Below, piece by piece: positions 12,759-24,078 of a stretch of DNA of 64,000 bases. A model generated the notes under the pieces. That model was not told where the DNA came from. It did not search any database and saw nothing but the letters and a program-made list of their open reading frames with translations. The stretch covers positions 48,375,249 to 48,439,248 of the forward strand of contig OZ038423.1 in NCBI GenBank assembly GCA_964036155.1. The letters run 5' to 3'. The stretch comes from Diploscapter coronatus. Taxonomy: Eukaryota > Nematoda > Chromadorea > Rhabditida > Rhabditidae. Within the stretch, counting starts at the first letter, position 1. Each line of letters opens with the position of its first letter. The translations under genes were made by a program, and so were the position numbers.

Positions 12759-14894
12759 ATGAATAATCTTATATCGATATCTAATATAACCGTAATCGAC
12801 TATGATCCGAGTAATTTTTACATTATTCTTTTTACGTCTTGTTTACCGGAGTTATTCCTCAATTTCGTCTGTCTTTATTGCATCCTATTTCATTCTGAAG
12901 GACTCGATAAAAGTTATCGAAACTCTTTATTACAATTACAACTCAGCATGGCGATTTATGATATGGCATGTATAATTGGCGGTCCGCTTATATTTTGGGT
13001 AAATTAATTTCATCAAGGGAACTAGTAAAATTCGTACATTGAAAAATCGCACAAAGGTCTGGCTCAGTTTAATCATAAACCTAGCCGATACAACATTGAT
13101 CGCACGTGTGTACGATTTTACAATGGCCATTTGTCAATAAGAAATCAATAATATTCCATTTATGAATTTTTGTTCAAATACTTGATATTTTTGCACTTTC
13201 ATCGAAATGAGTAATTTTGACATTAAGACCATTTTTTATCATCCTCGTAAAGTATAATTTCAGCCGTATCTCTCAGGAGTGACTTGTAGTCCAATTGCAA
13301 TTTATTTCAATATGTCCACATTGGCCCTGCTAATTGTAGGACTTGCGGCATTTTGCAGTAAGTTTTTATTCATCTCCAGAGGTTTCACATCTTTCGAACA
13401 GTTTCCAAAATATTACAAGTTTTGAAAATTCGGAAATTCACTTTCGTCGTTCGTCAGTCAGTTTATAATAATTATATAAAACCTGAAAATGTCATTATAA
13501 CGCAATAAATTAAATATTGTTGAAAAGATATCTAGCCTATCGGTCTCTCATGAAATTCTTTTGTTTCGTCAATCATGCTTCTTGATTAACATATTATAAA
13601 AAAAAAAAAAATTTCCAGGCACCATTTCATCTTTCGTCTTTTTATTTATTCATCGATACACAGCAATTTTGATGGGAGGCAGCCGTAAACCCTGGTCGAA
13701 AACTCGCCGCTATTCTCTCTACGTTTTTATTTTCATACTGGTTGAATCGGTAGCTGTCCAAATATATTACTATAGACCTATTGATCAGGATAAAGCTCGA
13801 CTGAAATTAGCGAAGGTACTTAATTTTCTATTTGAAATAATATAGAGATTTTTTCATGAATATGCAGAAAAATGAAACATTCGTCTTTCCGCTGTTTAGA
13901 AAAATGATGTCTGCATGCTCGTGTATTTTTAATGAAGATTTTTAAAGGTAAAACTAGTAATAAAATTGAAAAATAAAATGATATAAGATTGCGAAAAGAG
14001 AGATTAATGCAAGAATTTCCCCAGTACTACATACACTATAGGTTTTCAGAATGATACATACAGGCACTAATTGCTCAGTACTTTCATAATTTAATCCTAC
14101 AAACATTTAGGCCTGGGGAACACCATACAGCCTAGTGTTCAGTGCGAGAACATTGATCGTAGACTATCATCGATTTGGTCCTTTGCATATTTCATTTCTA
14201 AGCATTGCAACGATAGTAGCCGTTTTCATAACTATATTCGTCCTGGACTATTTCCGAATCTTAAATTCGGATGCTTCGAAATTTTCGCAATCTATGAAGA
14301 AAGCTCATAAGAAATTGCTGATCATTTTGTGTTTTCAGGTTATTATTGCTTACACTAATAGTTTCTTTAGTATGAAATTTAGACAATAATTCCATACTTC
14401 ATGGTATATTTTCCAATAATGTTCGTATTTTTCTCCGGATTTTTCAAGCAAGGTAAATAGATTTTTAAAGACAAGATAATTTTAAAGGATCAATTTTAGA
14501 ACTTGGAGATCTTCTAGTAACTGGATTTTCGTTGCAGAGTACGATATCGTCAATTGTGTTATTGTCTACGAATAATAACTATAGAAGTTTCTTGTTACAA
14601 ATATTCAGAAAACTCGCGTTCAAAAGCTATAAAATAGGTATTTTAAATATCAATCTGGAAAACAAGCGACATGTTGATACATTCGATGTATGAGTTAAGA
14701 GTAGTGTGTTGAGCAAAACAACTCTTTCCCTAACTATACTCTAGAATCGCTAAATCGTCAATAGTTTTCCAAATTGACTTCTAGACTAAAATATTTTAGT
14801 GTTAATTTTTTCAGACAAGAATCAACGACCTGCAACTATTGGATGTACAAATACTGAGTTGAATCAACGAAAAGCTGTTGTCGCGGTTCTATGA
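12759..14894 (+). CDS. Serpentine chemoreceptor, Srh/Sri-like, intact
   Basis: Seven exons: 12759-12998, 13264-13357, 13619-13815, 14111-14338, 14383-14452, 14500-14637, 14815-14894. They sum to 1047 nt with matching phases and no internal stop, giving 348 residues. Seven hydrophobic stretches are visible: TM1 near IILFTSCLPELFLNFVCLYC, TM2 after SYRNSLLQLQLS, TM3 near STLALLIVGLAAFC, then IHRYTA and four more. The segment SMKKAHKKLLIILCFQ followed by IIPYFMVYFPI, and the end NYRSFLLQIFRKL, resemble the Srh/Sri class of nematode GPCRs. Likely a sensory-neuron receptor; the ligand is unknown. The ATG at 12759 follows an in-frame TTG start and is preferred. Srh versus Sri is not settled by eye. 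Confidence 0.85.
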
Positions 14895-15100
14895 CAACAA
14901 AATTGCTGACATATTTTGCAGAACTTTACAAAGCAATAAAACCATTTATGATTTTACGATAGCATTTTGATTAAAAATGTGATAATTTAATAGCAAATAC
15001 TGTTTTCTAATTAAATTCCTGACAAAAATTAATGCTGTTTTGCAATTACGCCAAAATAATATCATGTGCAAAGTCCAATAAATTAATTCATGGTAGTATG

Positions 15101-15107
15101 TATAAAA
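15101..15107 (+). promoter_or_regulatory. TATA box upstream of mini-gene
   Basis: TATAAAA 76 nt upstream of the ATG at 15177. Confidence 0.45.
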
Positions 15108-15176
15108 AGTAGAGCTTATGCTTGCAGTAAGACATTTGGCAAAAATTTTGATTGTCCTTATTCAAAATCTGTAAAA

Positions 15177-15371
15177 ATGTGTTTGATTATTTTGCTAATT
15201 TTTATTTTAACTTTTGCATGCTATACTGAATCGGTAATGAAATTGTAAAAAAAATTAAATAAATGTGAACTTATTTCAGTGCCCATTTTTATGAAAAGTG
15301 GAAATACTTGTTGCATCTTCTTTCAGCGATGTGATTATCACTCATCGGATGAATATTATTATTGTGAATAA
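15177..15371 (+). CDS. Candidate tiny secreted peptide gene, two exons
   Basis: Exon 1 (15177-15233) encodes a signal-like MCLIILLIFILTFACYTES. With the donor GTAATG and the acceptor CTTCTTTCAG at 15326, exon 2 (15327-15371) adds RCDYHSSDEYYYCE and a stop, 33 residues in all. A nearer acceptor (TTATTTCAG at 15279) would give CPFL and a stop. TATA upstream and an A-rich 3' flank support transcription. The mature part has two Cys. No family recognised; chance occurrence is possible. Confidence 0.4.
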
Positions 15372-15774
15372 TATGCATTCAAAACTCTTATAAAATAAAA
15401 AAATATATATATATTTAGGGATTTTTTAGAGATAATAAGATTTCCATAGTGTATAATTCCATATTTTATGTCAATTTTCTAATTATCTTTTACTTTAATT
15501 TCCTGTTTCATTTTTCGCTATCTTTTCAAATAAACTGTTAATTTTCAGTCAGCTGCTAAGTCATATGTTCATTTTGGATAGAAGTCATGAATATTATGTT
15601 CGAGTTAAAAAATATAATTACCAATTTTCACCTGACTACATCAAAATTTTAGTCTGCAAAGGTAAATCTTTCTGTTATTAAAAATTGAACATTTACCTTT
15701 GTTAGGATAATTCGAAACTAATAATTCAATGAAATACGAAAACCCCAGTGAGCAACATAACCACCATCGGGTGC

Positions 15775-15890
15775 GGGTCAACTTCCTCCCACTGCCCCAA
15801 GTTCCCCGTCTTCATTTTTGGGAAGTCCCTTCTTCCTTGAGAGAGCAAGTGGGGGACTTTGGGCAGTAGTGCGAGGAGTTGATCTATACC
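15775..15890. repeat. GC-rich inverted repeat
   Basis: 'gtcaacttcctcccact' plus 'gccccaagttcccc' on the left pairs, with a few mismatches, with 'ggggactttgggcagtagtg' plus 'cgaggagttgatc' on the right, over arms of about 33 nt. GC content is well above the surroundings. Confidence 0.6.
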
Positions 15891-16074
15891 TGATTTTTCT
15901 GTTTTACTTAAATATGAATATCAAACTTATGCAAAATGTATTCCATAACAATATTGCTTCCTTTTGAGCCATTATTAGTTCTTCAACTCTGAAAATGATC
16001 GTCATTCAAATATAAAATAGTCTGAGATTTGCTTACAGATAGCTGAATATTCGCTTTATGATAATTTCCTAGCC

Positions 16075-16335
16075 TTGTTCCCACTGGGTGGGGGTCGGCT
16101 ACCCTCAGCCCGTAATGGGGCAGTCGGCCTATCCTAGCCACACAGGACTAGTGGCCCGTCCCGAGGACAGACTGTTGTTGTGTGTAACAGCCGAGGGATT
16201 TTTAGACAGATTTTCCGTGGTTTGATCCACTACCAACATTTCTTAACCCCCTTGGTTTGGGTAGGAGCGAAGGGTGAACTTGAGATAATGCTCTAAGCAG
16301 TGGCATACAATCACTGCGCTAGATCACCACATTTG
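16075..16335 (-). mobile_element. SINE-like element with tRNA-type head
   Basis: On the minus strand the 5' part reads 'gatctagcgcagtgattg', a close A-box match, followed about 40 nt later by 'caagttcaccc', a weak B-box. The spacing resembles a tRNA gene. A GC-rich body follows ('gggctgagggtagccgac'). This is typical of a tRNA-derived SINE; no second copy was noticed in the window. Confidence 0.5.
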
Positions 16336-16957
16336 GTGGTTTGAAAAATAATAATCAGTATATTCACTTGAGACCTTATAGGCCCTTAAATTCGTTTACT
16401 TTCATAAATAAATCCCGTTTCTCAGTTTCAAGCTCCGTCCAATATCCTCAAATTTATTTTACATTCCTTAATTTTCAATATAAAGAATTCTGCTAAAAAA
16501 CCAAAATCAATGAAGCATTTTCTTAAATCTAAATAAAACCTCGAAAGTTTCAATAGCATCTTTTTGAGATTATTTAAACATGGCGATCAAAAACCTACTA
16601 AGATAATTTGTAATTTTGATCCAGCAAGTTTCGATGATTTTTGATTAGCAATCAAATGAAGATGATCGAAAATTAACCATCTCAACTGCAACATGTTAGT
16701 TGCTCAATAAAATTCAAAGTGTGTTAGTGTGTGGCATTCGAAATATTGATAAACACAGATCAATGCATGTATTTATTTTCAACGAATGAAATGTACAAAG
16801 TTGACTACAACTTTTGATATCAAGTTGATATCGAGGTCATGATGCTTCTGAAGATGGCTAAGTGTGAAATCTAGTTCCGATCTAGCGAATTATAATCTAA
16901 ATTATTTATTTTTCATTTCTTTTTATTGTCTAATTATCACCGTCTTTCGATTCAGAG

Positions 16958-17911
16958 TCAGTTGGTTCCCTTAGTTCCGCCGAATTGATTCTGAGTACCA
17001 GCTGAATTTATAGTTTCAAATCGCTATCACAAGAAATCTATAAGCTAGTGGCCTATGACTTTGAAAATATCATTGGAAAGGCATTTTGAGCTATCCTCAT
17101 CATTATCCATGTCATATTGTTCGTTTGGATACTAGGACGCTAGTTTTAAAATTTGTCTTCACTTACTTTCACGAGTCCTTTTCGGAGCAGCAGTAGAACT
17201 TGCTGAAATTCCATTTTCCCTACTTTCAAATAGCTTAATTTTGAATACCATCACGTCTGGATCGAAGATGTTCTATTTCAGAACTTCGCTTTCCTTGAGT
17301 GTGTGCAGGCAAGGTGTGAACGTTTCCAACATTCGCTAAAATATCAGACAATTGGTTTCAATCGTGCAATTTCAATGAGATATTTTTGGTGGAGTAATTC
17401 GGAAGAGAGAAATTCCGGATCCAAGTAAATTCAAGAATACCCTATCAAATCGATAGTTTTTAATGGGTCAGAATAAAAGATACCTTCGCGTTTATTCATT
17501 GGTTTGGCAGTTGCAGCGTCCCTTAGAATTCGAGATTCTTCTACTGTGTCTGTTAAAATGTTTAAATTATTTTTATTTTTCATTCCCAAATGCAGTATAT
17601 ACCTTCGCGTTTATTTATTGGTTTAGCCATCTCTGAATTTCGTTGATTACGCATTGGTGAATGGTTATCTAAAATATTAGAATGAGTTATCTTGCATAAA
17701 AAGTTACTTGAATTAGAAACTGTACAAATTCATTTGAATACCTTCACGTTTGACATCTGATTTCAACGTAGTGGCGTCTCTCTGTCCAACATTATGGCTT
17801 GCAGTCTGGGTCTCAACTAAATTTTCTTCATTCCTCAAAAAAACATCCCTTTCTACCTTCAGCCACTACCGTATAAGCGAACACAGCAAATGCAATGAAA
17901 ATGAACTTCAT
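16958..17911 (-). CDS. Unrecognised secreted precursor with repeated KREG exons
   Basis: Seven exons on the minus strand: 17911-17857, 17816-17742, 17668-17603, 17549-17484, 17335-17249, 17202-17167, 17001-16958. They total 429 nt (142 residues and a stop), and all six introns are phase 1. Exon 1 is a signal peptide, MKFIFIAFAVFAYTVVAE. Exons 2, 3 and 4 end in SDVKREG, KPINKREG and KPMNKREG; exon 5 contains TQGKRSS and ends RSRRDG; exon 6 contains APKRTRE. Each module thus ends in a dibasic convertase-like site with the intron splitting the following Gly codon. The upstream region has TATAAAAA (17981-17988) and a TTTCAG acceptor one base before the ATG. No Cys in the mature part. A peptide-hormone, neuropeptide or effector precursor is plausible, but no known family is recognised. 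Confidence 0.72.
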
Positions 17912-17980
17912 CCTGAAATTAACATTATTAGGATAAGTAGGAAATGTTTATAGTTATGCGTCTCCACGTAACTTCGAAGG

Positions 17981-17988
17981 TTTTTATA
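17981..17988 (-). promoter_or_regulatory. TATA box of KREG precursor gene
   Basis: TATAAAAA on the minus strand, 70 nt before the ATG at 17911, with a TTTCAG acceptor-like site between them. Confidence 0.55.
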
Positions 17989-20228
17989 CCAGTCTTGACC
18001 GATCTGATTACGGTGATCTCTTATTCGAGTTCGTTTAAGAGATCCCCTGTTTTCTTTTCAGCAAAACTTGACAATATGCCATTTCCAAGACGGTCATTTG
18101 GAAATTGTACACTATTTTCTGCATTAAAATTTAATCTGCAAGACTCCTTGATATTATTTATTTGTTTCCCGAGAAATAGTATGCGATGTGAGAAGGATAG
18201 GGTTTAGATTCTATAGACGACAAAGAAACGAGACAACTAATTCCAAAGGTTGATCACTAAAACATGGAAGAGTATTGGGTAGACAGTGTCAAAGATACAT
18301 TACGCATATTATTTTCGTGTCATAATGTCATGAAATTTGCAGATTTCCCGCAAAACAGTCGACTTTATTTTCTTGATTCTGAATGAAGTGTTTCCTGTGA
18401 TTTGCACGATTTTCTGAGATTATTGGTGTTTTGCCGAAACTGGATTCGCAAATATTTTTCGTTTTGATTGAACGTTTCGGCTATTGTTTTTGTTCGACGA
18501 AATGAACGTTTGAAACTCGTTTTAGGTGCAGAATTGGTGGTAACCAATAGGAAACATTGCAATTATTCTAGCTTATACATACTTTTGACGAAGAACACAA
18601 TTTGAAATTAGGCTGAGATTGTTTGTAAATAAAATATTATTCTCGGCTGACACCAATATTATTTAACAACAGATGAAAGTATGAACTCATGAAGTCATCA
18701 TGATTATCTTCATTTCAAATAAATGAAATAACCACTCTATTTTGTATTTTATGACTAATCAGAAATATTTATCTCGATAAAGTCTTGGATTGTCTACACT
18801 CTAAAAATTCATAAATTTGAGTTTTCTGAACAAAACAATCTAATTTACTGAGCGAATGTGAGATAATTGATAATATGTTTTTTAGTTTCAGACCCGTTTT
18901 CGCACATTTCATTGACAGAACAAACTCGAATCTTCTATCTGATATCATTGAATAATCAGAACAAATAAATCCGTTTATATTTTTAAAAAAGTAATAAATT
19001 ACAGAATTTAGGAAAAATACGCCGATAGATGCTCGAAATATTGAATTTCTTGAACTTATTTGGTGGTCTATTGCAGTTTTATCATCAAATGTTTATTTCA
19101 CAGAGAAAGTCTGGGTGATAAATTTATGAAACAGATGTTCCAAGAGATGATTTGGAATTATCTCAACACGAAAATGATCAACGCTTTCCTGAAAATGTCG
19201 CAACACTAAATAAAGTGTAATTAGCAAATTTTATTGATTAGATAGTAAGTCGTGTTTTCAAAAACTATGCCATAAATTCCATGAGTTGAGTTTAACCTCA
19301 ATGTTATCTAAATTTATCGAGTTATAGAACATTTTTGATGAAAACAATCATATGCTGTTTTAGACCCGAATAAAACCCGATCAGGTCTTTCTCTCTCTCC
19401 TTCGTATTTCTTTTGCACCCTATGCTAATTCATTGTTTCCTACCTCTCTTATATCATTTCGAGTGTTTCAATACTCGATCGGGTCTCAAATTTGCAGCCC
19501 CGCTTTCCATCATACCATGTGTTCGGCCTTTGAGCTCTTCTCTCAAATAAACAATTAAAATTGAATGAGTGTACAACCCAAAAAATAATCATCTGTTTGT
19601 AATTGAAATGCACATAAAATGTATCCAAATGCGCTTATAAGAAGGAAACTATATTATTGGCTGTAAAGTTTCCTATAAAAAGAAGTTGCTGATCTTAAGT
19701 CAAAATTTGTCGAAATTTAACTATTGGAGGCTCAAAATTGAAATAAATCAAAATAAAAAGTTGACGTTTTAGTAAAGACATCGACTCGAAAAGATGACAA
19801 AAATCAAATTCGAGGGAATAAAATATACAATATCGCCTTGTCCAATAACAATTTCAAATCAAAAAAGTCTATCTCGTTGTTCGTATTTATATTTGTTCGA
19901 TTTTACCCTTCATAGAATAGACAAATCTTGATATTATTTTAGATAAGTTTCGAATTAGGATTGTCTAGACAAATCCCATGATAGATTCTTAGAAACAAAT
20001 CACCTGGTATAAATTGAAATTGGCAAAAACAGATCACCTGTCAAAAATGAAACCTTCAAAAATCTTTCTTAATAATTTACTTGGCAACCGAATATTTTCT
20101 GCTGTTTAGTTTTGCAATAAAACTTAGCTATTAGAAACTTCTTATTAACAAGTTGATTCTACCATCAAAACAGCGAGTTCGAATTAAAATCGCTAAGAAT
20201 CGCTAAGCTTTCTTTGAGTTGATATAAT
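17989..20228. other. AT-rich intergenic region, no gene recognised
   Basis: Only short, low-bias open frames. A pair of 'agacccga' / 'tcgggtct' complements at about 19363-19487 bounds a pyrimidine-rich patch and may be a small fold-back element. Confidence 0.5.
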
Positions 20229-20229
20229 T

Positions 20230-20936
20230 CGATATAATAATGTATATTTGCCCAAACAACACTATCGATTTCGATGTGTATGAATATTACGAAGCTAGCG
20301 TGGAACTCTGCAAGAGTATATCAGAATGTTTCACTTAAATCATTAGAAACAAATTTTGCACATTAGTGACATTTATATATATAATAACATCAATGTTCAA
20401 GTTAATGCATTTTGCAAGATATTAGAAACTAAAAATCTTATGCATGAATTTTATCCAGATAGAATTTTCCTAGGTTTTACCGAATCTACTACACATTATG
20501 ATGCATTTTTCACTTACTTTATACATCACCCACTCAGTAAGTAAGATATTTTGTATCTGAAAACCTTTCTTTGAAATTATTAGTTATTTTTGCTTATTAA
20601 ATTCAACATATGTATACTTTTAGCAGCATCTGTCGAAAATGGTAATGTTAGCGCATACGTAATAGTCTTTGGGCAATATTTATTGCAACTAGTTCCACTC
20701 ATATTTGGAATACGAACGATTACGATATTAATGAAGAAATCGACAAAATTTTCCACATTTGAAAAACAGTTGCTATCGCTATTAATATTGAAATGTGTCT
20801 ATACGATAGTTACCATCACTGATGTGAGTTGATTGTTTCAGAAATAACTATATATATTTTAGAAATTTCATGAAAGTTATCTACTTTGGAAAGGCCAGTG
20901 TTGTAAGTACGATGTTGATGCTAGGGTAAACATTAC
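20230..20936 (+). pseudogene. Incomplete membrane-protein gene, possibly chemoreceptor-like
   Basis: A consistent chain can be built. Exon 1 starts ATG near 20240 (MYICPNNTIDFDVYEYYEAS). A second exon contains LGFTESTTHYDAFFTYFIHH and ends at 20536. A third, about 20625-20823, encodes AYVIVFGQYLLQLVPLIFG and LLSLLILKCVYTIVTITD. A possible fourth begins about 20862 (KFHESYLLWKGQCCKYD). Phases fit from exon 2 to exon 4. Two hydrophobic segments resemble serpentine receptor helices, but no further helices follow before stops. Either a decayed receptor or a gene whose remaining exons were missed. Confidence 0.35.
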
Positions 20937-22700
20937 TTTTTATATGCATATAATGATTGATTGAAATCAATTGGATTTAAGCTTTATATTTTTGGTAATA
21001 TGTTCATAGATTGAAGGTAGTCAAATCATGCAATATTTATCTCATGTTTCTTTGTAATACAGAAGTATGAAAAGTTTGAGCCTGATTCCATTTGATTTAG
21101 TAGGATTTTTGACCCCTTTTCTGGTCACGATCCACTCAACAGTGACCGAATGAGAGACTTTGATTCGGAAATCCTTTTTACTTGATTCTCTGGTTCCACC
21201 TTTCAGAAAAAAAACACTGACTTTCAAGGCGTGCTTATTTCATGTCGAGAGAAGTGATAATCATGAAATTGAGATCAAATGAGGAACGAGGTTTTGGGGA
21301 ATACTAATTTGTGGAATAGGGAATCTGTCCGTGTAATAAATGAAATATCTATCAACATGGGAGTTTTTCATCGATAATGAAATTGAATTTTATTCAGTTG
21401 AAGAAAAGTCAGACTGTCAGGAGAACTTTTTTCTTGTTGATGAATTTCCTGTATTGGCCAAATATGCATGCACATAATTAACTACTTTTGTTTTAATAGA
21501 CGAACAAAAATCAGTTTTGTGCAGTTCGAGTAACGAACATTGCCCTCACCAATGTCAGAATGTGCCTTTGATATGAGCATAGTTCCTAAATCTGTTTAGG
21601 AATGAAATTTGTTTCCCTTCCGGATGTCCCCAGAAAGGTTGGTTCCAAAAAGTGTTTATTCGACACAAGTCGAGACTTGATCGAATCCCAAGATTTACCT
21701 TGAGTAACTGGGTTAAAAACCGACGAGTTCAGTGTGGTACAGATATTAGTGCAGGTTTCGTGTTGCATGACAAACGATATTGCAAACGCTTTAGTCACAT
21801 AATGAAATGCTAGAGAGTGCAGACAGGCAGTGGAAATGGCGCGAACAGAAAGAATGGTGTGAGCTGTTTCGAAAGTGTTCACATTCGACTGAATTGATTG
21901 CATGTTATTCAAAGTGAGAATGCAACAAAAAATCGATGATTAGCATACGAGATGTTTCACGATGTTTAAAACATTCATTCAGTTAGTTTTGACCTGCTGA
22001 AGGAAGTACATTTTGGATCATCGAATCATCCGGCTGGAAGTCGAATGTCATTTCATGATGTGTTAATTTCATTGTCACTGTCATTCCATGCATTCAATAT
22101 TTTTGTTCCTTTTTCCGTTCATTCCAGGCTCCAAATCAGGGCCGCGCGAACGCAGCCCCTCACTCAAAAATTTAGTCGTCGGCGAACCCCAACTCGGAGC
22201 TGCCGTGCAGGTCAGCCCAGACCGAAGTGCAATGCCCGGGCCTCGCCACAGATAACCGCCTTCTTGATCGCGGTGTCTCCCGACCAGGTAAGTTTATGAG
22301 TCGCTGGCAGAGGGAAGAAATGAGGAGTGGTTGAGATATCCTGGACCGCATTGGGTAGAGTATAACAGAATAGGGAGGAAAGATGGCTAGACACTTTCGA
22401 AAGTGGGGAAGACAGTGCATGAAATAGAGAGAAGAATAGTCACATAGTCACTTTGCCAGTAGATTGAAAAGAAAATTGATTTTTGACTTTTTCTTCAATC
22501 AATTACAGGCTACCAAAATATGAAATTAGCATATCTGAATAATAATAATGTGCATGTTTATGAACTGGCAAAACAGGATGAACGATATTACGTATTCGAC
22601 ACGGGTTTCCAGATTTGAAAATTGAATGTCTGAATTTCATCATTCACATGCCTGTATTTTTCTTTTTATTCACCTCTTAGTTTCATATTCACCCCATTTT
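20937..22700. other. Intergenic region with one GC-rich exon-like island
   Basis: Mostly AT-rich. The island at 22128-22287 is annotated separately. Nothing else recognised. Confidence 0.45.
22128..22287. pseudogene. GC-rich coding-like fragment, orientation uncertain
   Basis: An isolated ~160 bp GC-rich block. On the plus strand it is bounded by an acceptor-like 'cattccag' and a strong donor 'cag|gtaagt'. On the minus strand one frame has C-ending codons typical of genes here (WSGDTAIKKAVICGEARAL) but stops after HFGLG, and a neighbouring frame continues DLHGSSELGFADD. It may be a gene remnant with a frameshift. Family not recognised. Confidence 0.3.
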
Positions 22701-22701
22701 G

Positions 22702-22888
22702 GGTGTGGGCCGTGTCCAGCTCTAGTGCCACGCTGGAACGACCCGTGACCGGTCGGAGCAAGCCCCGGTTCCGATCAAGTCTCCAAAAATCAAACAACCT
22801 TAACTCTCCTCAATTGGGGAGATATCGAAGGTTAATTCGATAAGAACAGTTACTAACTTTGATCTTAGCCATAAGGCCGAGAAGCGAT
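22702..22888 (-). ncRNA. U2 snRNA (variant or divergent copy)
   Basis: The minus strand starts ATCGCTTCTCGGCCTTATGG, then CTAAGATCAA and CTGTTCTTATC, all diagnostic of U2. An Sm-type site GATTTTTGG is at 22783-22791, and the 3' part ends in the GC-rich stem reading GAGCTGGACACGGCCCA. Length (~187 nt) suits U2. The branch-recognition region, normally containing GUAGUA, reads AGTTAGTAAC here (22849-22858). A PSE-like GTGGCGGTGAAAACC lies at 22942-22956, 54-68 nt upstream. So it may be an expressed gene rather than a dead copy. Confidence 0.88.
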
Positions 22889-22941
22889 GTCAAGCATCTG
22901 ACAATCGGAGCAACATTCTGACATAGCGAAGTATGAGAGAA

Positions 22942-22956
22942 GGTTTTCACCGCCAC
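22942..22956 (-). promoter_or_regulatory. Proximal sequence element of U2 gene
   Basis: GTGGCGGTGAAAACC is positioned about -54 to -68 relative to the U2 5' end. It resembles the nematode snRNA PSE core as I remember it (GGTGGCGGAACCCG-like). Confidence 0.5.
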
Positions 22957-24078
22957 ATCCAAAACAATGAACGATAGAAGTGACTAGTCGTGGAAATGCT
23001 GGGAAGAAAGAGTGCTGGTGTCCTAGAGAGCTAGAGAAATTGTAGAGCACTAGGACACTATTTCACAATCACTATTAAGACCATTCATAGATTTTTATAA
23101 GTGACTAGATTTTATTAAAATTTGAAAATTAGAATGAACTCAAAATAAAATTGAATTATATAAGATAAAACCAGAATTGAATTGTTTGAATCTACGACCC
23201 TACGAAATTTCTTTATAATATTAGAACGACTAATGAAGAACGTTCTTAGATTTTTAGAGTGAAATGCTGGAATGGAGATATGCAAATTCGAATATCCTGA
23301 ATATTGAAACGATATTGCCGAAGTTGGAATTTCGACTGATTTACTAATTTGAAATAAAATTATCATGTTATCAAAATTATACAGACCTAGGGAGCACTTT
23401 CGTCAGACGAAAAAAAACTAGGGGGGGTAGGTCGCAGGGGGTTTCTGACGATCGTCCTCCCTAGGACTGAAATTATATATAAAATCAAATCAGCATGAAT
23501 GTTCACTTTGCTAGCCAAGATGGTATGAAAAATTCCGAAATGCATAAATTAGCATACTGATTTCAGTCAATGCTATTTATTTCGAAGGAAAAAAAATGTA
23601 TTTTGGAAATGGAACTTCAGCAACTTCGAGGTGCTTATTCAATTATTCAATAAAATGTGCACCTCTATAATTATTCGTATGAAGCTCTTCAAATTATCAC
23701 ATCACTATTTAAGAAAAGAGGAAATTGCATGATGTCATGTAAATCTTCTAACCAGTCATTATGGCTTTAGTGGGATTTATCATCTTCCACCAAATGTCAA
23801 GTTGAATCATCTGGAAGTGAAATACGTAGTATGTCCCAGACTAACTTTCTGCAAGTGAAACTTCCTTTTTCAGTAAAAGTCTAAATTCGCCTTTGCGAGA
23901 TTTCGCCTACAAATTATATAGTTAAAATGATAGAAGAAGGCAATAATTTTCAAATTTTTTTAGTATTCAATATATTTGCGTACCTTTAAAGTGCATCTGT
24001 CCGTAATTTGAAGCTGAAAATTACACTTCCCGAATATCTGTTGATAGAACACGAAAATTCGGTTTATTCGCAAAGAGA
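22957..24078. other. Intergenic region
   Basis: Contains the inverted-repeat element at 23386-23464. No gene recognised. Confidence 0.5.
23386..23464. repeat. Short inverted-repeat element, copy 2
   Basis: Terminal inverted repeats: 'cctagggagcactttcgtcag' at the left; the right end complements to 'cctagggaggacgatcgtcag'. The interior shares 'gtcgcagggggtttctgacg' with the copy at 5213-5292. MITE-like, about 80 bp. Confidence 0.7.

Larger units (their letters stand above)
15372..16957. other. Intergenic region with hairpin and SINE-like element
   Basis: No protein gene seen. Holds the inverted repeat at 15775-15890 and the tRNA-related element at 16075-16335, annotated separately. Confidence 0.5.

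Noticed and set aside
15280..15326. Use of the nearer TTATTTCAG acceptor for the mini-gene
   Set aside because: It gives a stop after four residues; the acceptor at 15326 gives a longer in-frame tail, so that was preferred.
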